Positions 61,512 to 64,000 of a DNA stretch of 64,000 nt are shown piece by piece. This DNA comes from Desulfobacterales bacterium (GTDB taxonomy: Bacteria; Desulfobacterota; Desulfobacteria; Desulfobacterales; JARGFK01): positions 1-64,000 of the forward strand of contig JARGFK010000004.1 of NCBI GenBank assembly GCA_029211065.1. The letters run 5' to 3'. The notes under the pieces were generated by a model. That model was not told where the DNA came from. It worked only from the letters and a program-made list of their open reading frames with translations, and ran no database searches. Within the stretch, counting starts at the first letter, position 1. Every line of letters starts with the position of its first letter. The position numbers were made by a program, and so were the translations under genes.

Positions 61512-61811
61512 TCATGAAATATCCGGAGTGGCTTGAGGCGCCTTCTTCGGCACATCCAATAGCTTTCTGGCTTTCTCCCTTTTCTTTTTGACGATGAGAA
61601 AACAGACCGTAACGGTAAAAAGAATCATCATGGGCAAAAAGAGCTCTGCCAGCATTAAATGACCCTCGCCCGGGGCGGCGCCGGCCGATTCAATTCGGGT
61701 AATTTCGTCTTTTTTTTCGAACCTGGTATGAATCGTAAGCGCAACGGCACCAAGATAAACAATCACAAAAACAAAGGCCAAAACACATAATCTTTTTTCA
61801 ATCCGGCTCAT
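61512..61811 (-). CDS. Small two-helix membrane protein, unrecognised
   Basis: A 99-residue protein with two hydrophobic segments (LCVLAFVFVIVYLGAVALTI near 8-27 and LFLPMMILFTVTVCFLIV near 57-74) and a basic C-terminal tail (KKKREKARKLLDVPKK). No domain is recognised. It is probably co-transcribed with the small membrane gene at 61187-61405. The role is unknown. Confidence 0.55.
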   Translation of the reverse strand: MSRIEKRLCVLAFVFVIVYLGAVALTIHTRFEKKDEITRIESAGAAPGEGHLMLAELFLPMMILFTVTVCFLIVKKKREKARKLLDVPKKAPQATPDIS

Positions 61812-62173
61812 CTTAAAATTTTGAATAATTCTCCTTAAATTTTATTCAGCATGGTTAATAATATGGCCCCATTATAAAAAAATCAAATTAAATGTGCCTT
61901 TCAACCGTCGAGATAAGGGCTTCTTAAATGCTGATCGCTGATTTTGCACGTGGCTGCTGCCGTCCGCGCTGATGATATGTAAATTCCTCTTGACCCATCA
62001 GCCGACCTCATTTACTAATGAGGGCATCTTTACCCTGTTGTTCCAAAAGTCGAGGATGCCCCGGACCTTGTCATGATCTTTATACAACCGCTGGGTTTAT
62101 TGCGAACAACCATAATTTGCTGAAACAAGAAGGCCGGCGGCCTTACAGCCGGCCCCGGCCAATAGAGGCATGA
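61812..62173. other. Intergenic spacer with hairpins, no gene seen
   Basis: This 362-bp spacer contains CCTCATT (62006-62012) inverted as AATGAGG (62017-62023) with a 4-base loop, and a GC-rich self-complementary stretch of GGCCGGC type about 62130-62160. Neither is followed by a T-tract. No ORF of protein-like composition was seen. The divergent orientation means both neighbouring promoters should lie here. Confidence 0.4.
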
Positions 62174-62596
62174 ATGCTCTGGTTTGGTAATGGCACCAAA
62201 AAAATAAAATTTAAGAAAGAAATCAAGGCCATCGAAAAGGAAATCAGTCGATCAAAACGGTTCGGCTTCCATTTCGGCGTACTGGTCCTTCAGGTGGACA
62301 ATTCCGTTCCCAAGGGATTAAGCAAGACCTTGCCCGGCCGGACCATTTCATATCACATGGTGGAAAGCCATCTGCGCTATTGCGACAGCATCATGCTTGG
62401 CAACTTTTTCAGGACTTACTATATTATCCTTCCGCAAACCCCCAGGCTCGGGATAAAGGCTGTTAAAGGGCGGCTAAGCCGAGTTGCCCGGGAAAAGAAT
62501 TGGGGTCCGATAGCGGTGGGGGCCGCCTTTTATCCTGAAGACAGCGATGACCCCCGGGAACTCATCGAATTAGCGGTTGAAGATGTCTGTTCATGA
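62174..62596 (+). CDS. Degenerate GGDEF-domain protein
   Basis: A 140-residue protein with the nucleotidyl-cyclase fold of GGDEF domains: EIKAIEKEISRSKRFGFHFGVLVLQVD (first strand region), LRYCDSIMLGNFFRTYYIILPQTPRLG where the GGDEF loop should be, and VGAAFYPEDSDDPRELIELA at the end. The catalytic GG(D/E)EF motif is replaced, so it cannot make cyclic-di-GMP; it may bind a nucleotide or act as a scaffold. ATG 62174 is used. It lies 188 bp upstream of etfB. Confidence 0.6.
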   Translation: MLWFGNGTKKIKFKKEIKAIEKEISRSKRFGFHFGVLVLQVDNSVPKGLSKTLPGRTISYHMVESHLRYCDSIMLGNFFRTYYIILPQTPRLGIKAVKGRLSRVAREKNWGPIAVGAAFYPEDSDDPRELIELAVEDVCS

Positions 62597-62783
62597 CGTC
62601 AACCCTTTTTGCGCAGCATAAACAGCAAACACATCCGGGAAAAAGAAGATCCGGTTCGGCCCCACGAAGCCTGGTCCTGAGTTTTTCACGCTTTATTCGG
62701 GGATGATCCGCCGGGGTTTCGATTGCCTTGTGTTAACATTGCCCTACGCAATCAGCGCGGAATGAAAGCCTTAAGGAGAAAAA

Positions 62784-63554
62784 ATGCAGATATATGTTTG
62801 TGTCAAGCAGGTTCCGGATACGGCCGCCAGCATCACACTCTTGGGTCCTCGGATATACGATGACACGGTCAAGTTTGTGATGAATCCGTTTGACGAATTT
62901 GCTGTTGAACAGGCCATTCAAGTTAAAGCGCAAACCGGAAAGGGGGAAGTGGTCATCGTTACCGTCGGCCGGGAATCAGCCGAGTCAATGGTGCGCACCG
63001 CCCTTGCCATGGGTGCCGACCGCGGCATTCTTGTGATTGCCGACATTCGGCAGATCGACAGTATCACCACCGGCCGGGCGCTGCATCAGGCTATCGCCCG
63101 GGACGGTTCCCCTGATCTGATTTTCACCGGCAAACAGTCGGTTGACAGTGAAGGGATGCAAATTCCCTATCGCCTGGCAGCCGCTTTCAACATGCCCATT
63201 GTGAATGAAGTGGTACGTTTTCTGCTGAAAAACGAAACCGTTACGGTTGAAAGGGAGATCGGGAGCGGAATCCGAGAAGCCATCGATCTGACGCTGCCCT
63301 GCGTGATCGGCGCCACCAAGGGGCTCAATGAGCCCCGCTATACCCGACTGCCTGAAATCATGAAGGCCAGAACAAAAGAATTGAAAAAAATCGATATCAA
63401 TGAACTAAAGCTTGCCCCGGCCGCCGGCAAGCTGGAACTGCTTGAGCTGTTCCCGGAAGCTGAGCGGGGCCAGGCCGTGATGCTCCAGGGGTCGGTTCAG
63501 GAAATGACGCGGCAACTGATTGACTTGTTGAAAAACAACGAACAAATACTTTAG
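62784..63554 (+). CDS. etfB: Electron transfer flavoprotein beta subunit
   Basis: A 256-residue EtfB. Typical motifs are VCVKQVPDT, MNPFDEFAVEQAI, ALAMGADRGILV and FTGKQSVDSEGMQIPYRLA. With EtfA it carries electrons from acyl-CoA dehydrogenases, and in anaerobes it can be part of bifurcating complexes. GGAG precedes ATG 62784. EtfA follows 12 bp downstream. Confidence 0.95.
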   Translation: MQIYVCVKQVPDTAASITLLGPRIYDDTVKFVMNPFDEFAVEQAIQVKAQTGKGEVVIVTVGRESAESMVRTALAMGADRGILVIADIRQIDSITTGRALHQAIARDGSPDLIFTGKQSVDSEGMQIPYRLAAAFNMPIVNEVVRFLLKNETVTVEREIGSGIREAIDLTLPCVIGATKGLNEPRYTRLPEIMKARTKELKKIDINELKLAPAAGKLELLELFPEAERGQAVMLQGSVQEMTRQLIDLLKNNEQIL

Positions 63555-63566
63555 AGGTAACCCCTT

Positions 63567-64000
63567 ATGAAGATCGGCATTCCCATTGAAACCGCTCTCA
63601 ATCAATTAAAACAAACAAACTTGGGCGTCATTTCCGCCGCCTGTCAGGACGGCGCCAATGAGCTCTATGCCCTGCTGTTTGCGGGCAGCGTCGAAAACCA
63701 TCAAGAGATCTTACAATCCTACGGCATCAATAAGATTGTAACCATATCCGTTGCCGGCGCCGACGTCCACCGGAGCCCTGAACTGAAAACCCGGGCGATC
63801 ATCGGCGCAATGAACGCGCTGAAAATAGACGCCCTCCTGGGAATCAGCAGCACGGACGGCCGCGACCTTTTGGCGCGGATTGCAGCCCAATTGGATGCGC
63901 CCCTGGCCCTGGACTGTGTCGGCGTGGATTTTACTGACCGAACGGTCATCAAGTCCCAATTCAGCGGTAAAATTCTTGCCAAATTAAAACTATGGGGAAC
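63567..64000 (+). CDS. etfA: Electron transfer flavoprotein alpha subunit (partial)
   Basis: ATG 63567 opens a frame that runs off the right end of the window, encoding the N-terminal 144 residues of an EtfA-like protein, including GVISAACQDGANELYALLF and LLGISSTDGRDLLARIAAQL. It starts 12 bp after the etfB stop with AGAGGT upstream, the standard etfBA order. The C-terminal FAD domain is outside the window. Confidence 0.9.
   Translation, partial: MKIGIPIETALNQLKQTNLGVISAACQDGANELYALLFAGSVENHQEILQSYGINKIVTISVAGADVHRSPELKTRAIIGAMNALKIDALLGISSTDGRDLLARIAAQLDAPLALDCVGVDFTDRTVIKSQFSGKILAKLKLWG

Overview
The window reads as the chromosome of a sulfate-reducing Desulfobacterota-type bacterium. The main evidence is a complete dsrMKJOP operon preceded by an RsbRD-type gene. 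FdhD, an ETF pair and an acyl-CoA/CoA-transferase cluster fit an anaerobic lifestyle. No rRNA, tRNA or CRISPR array was seen.

Left third (about 0.2-28.1 kb): a defence and accessory island with few housekeeping genes. It begins with a HigB-like toxin and a HigA/IrrE-like antitoxin-peptidase. A type I restriction-modification locus follows (hsdM, small ORF, hsdS, hsdR, YgjP-like metallopeptidase). Three extra genes are embedded in it: a GmrSD-like DUF262/HNH protein, an AlbA_2-type ATP-binding regulator with a 12-bp tandem repeat, and a four-helix-bundle protein. A second copy of the hsdS 3' end beyond the DUF262 gene marks a recombination junction. Next come a pRiA4b ORF-3-like gene, a helical-repeat gene, a DUF6398-like gene broken by an in-frame TAA, a palindrome-regulated archaeal-type ATPase and an HNH nuclease. 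On the minus strand, after an ATP-grasp gene and era, lies a compact cassette of a zinc-ribbon adenine methyltransferase (COG1743/DUF1156-like), an overlapping PD-(D/E)XK endonuclease and a 1,324-residue STAND/NACHT-like NTPase ending in a second PD-(D/E)XK-like motif. This is the best candidate for an undescribed defence system.

Middle (28.3-43.3 kb): engB, an aminotransferase, hisG and hisI on the minus strand; cstA; then the rsbRD-like gene and dsrMKJOP between a strong promoter and a strong terminator. DsrMKJOP is the membrane complex linking the quinone pool to DsrC trisulfide reduction. A di-haem c-type cytochrome, fdhD, a MOSC gene, and an ArsR regulator with its SO_0444-like metal permease follow.

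Right third (43.4-64 kb): a conserved core operon rplU-rpmA-obgE-proB-nadD-rsfS-gpmI. proA is separated from it by a roughly 340-bp inverted-repeat element. A beta-keto acid cleavage enzyme with two CoA-transferase subunits converges on an alcohol dehydrogenase and a 3-hydroxyacyl-CoA dehydrogenase. Small envelope and enzyme genes, a frameshifted rubrerythrin-like gene, a degenerate GGDEF-like protein, and etfB plus the start of etfA complete the window.

Four different short inverted-repeat elements lie in intergenic spaces (about 18.6, 28.2, 39.8 and 49.2 kb). Two of them touch or supply the stop codon of the neighbouring gene. They look like non-autonomous (MITE-like) elements, but their copy number in the genome cannot be judged from one window.
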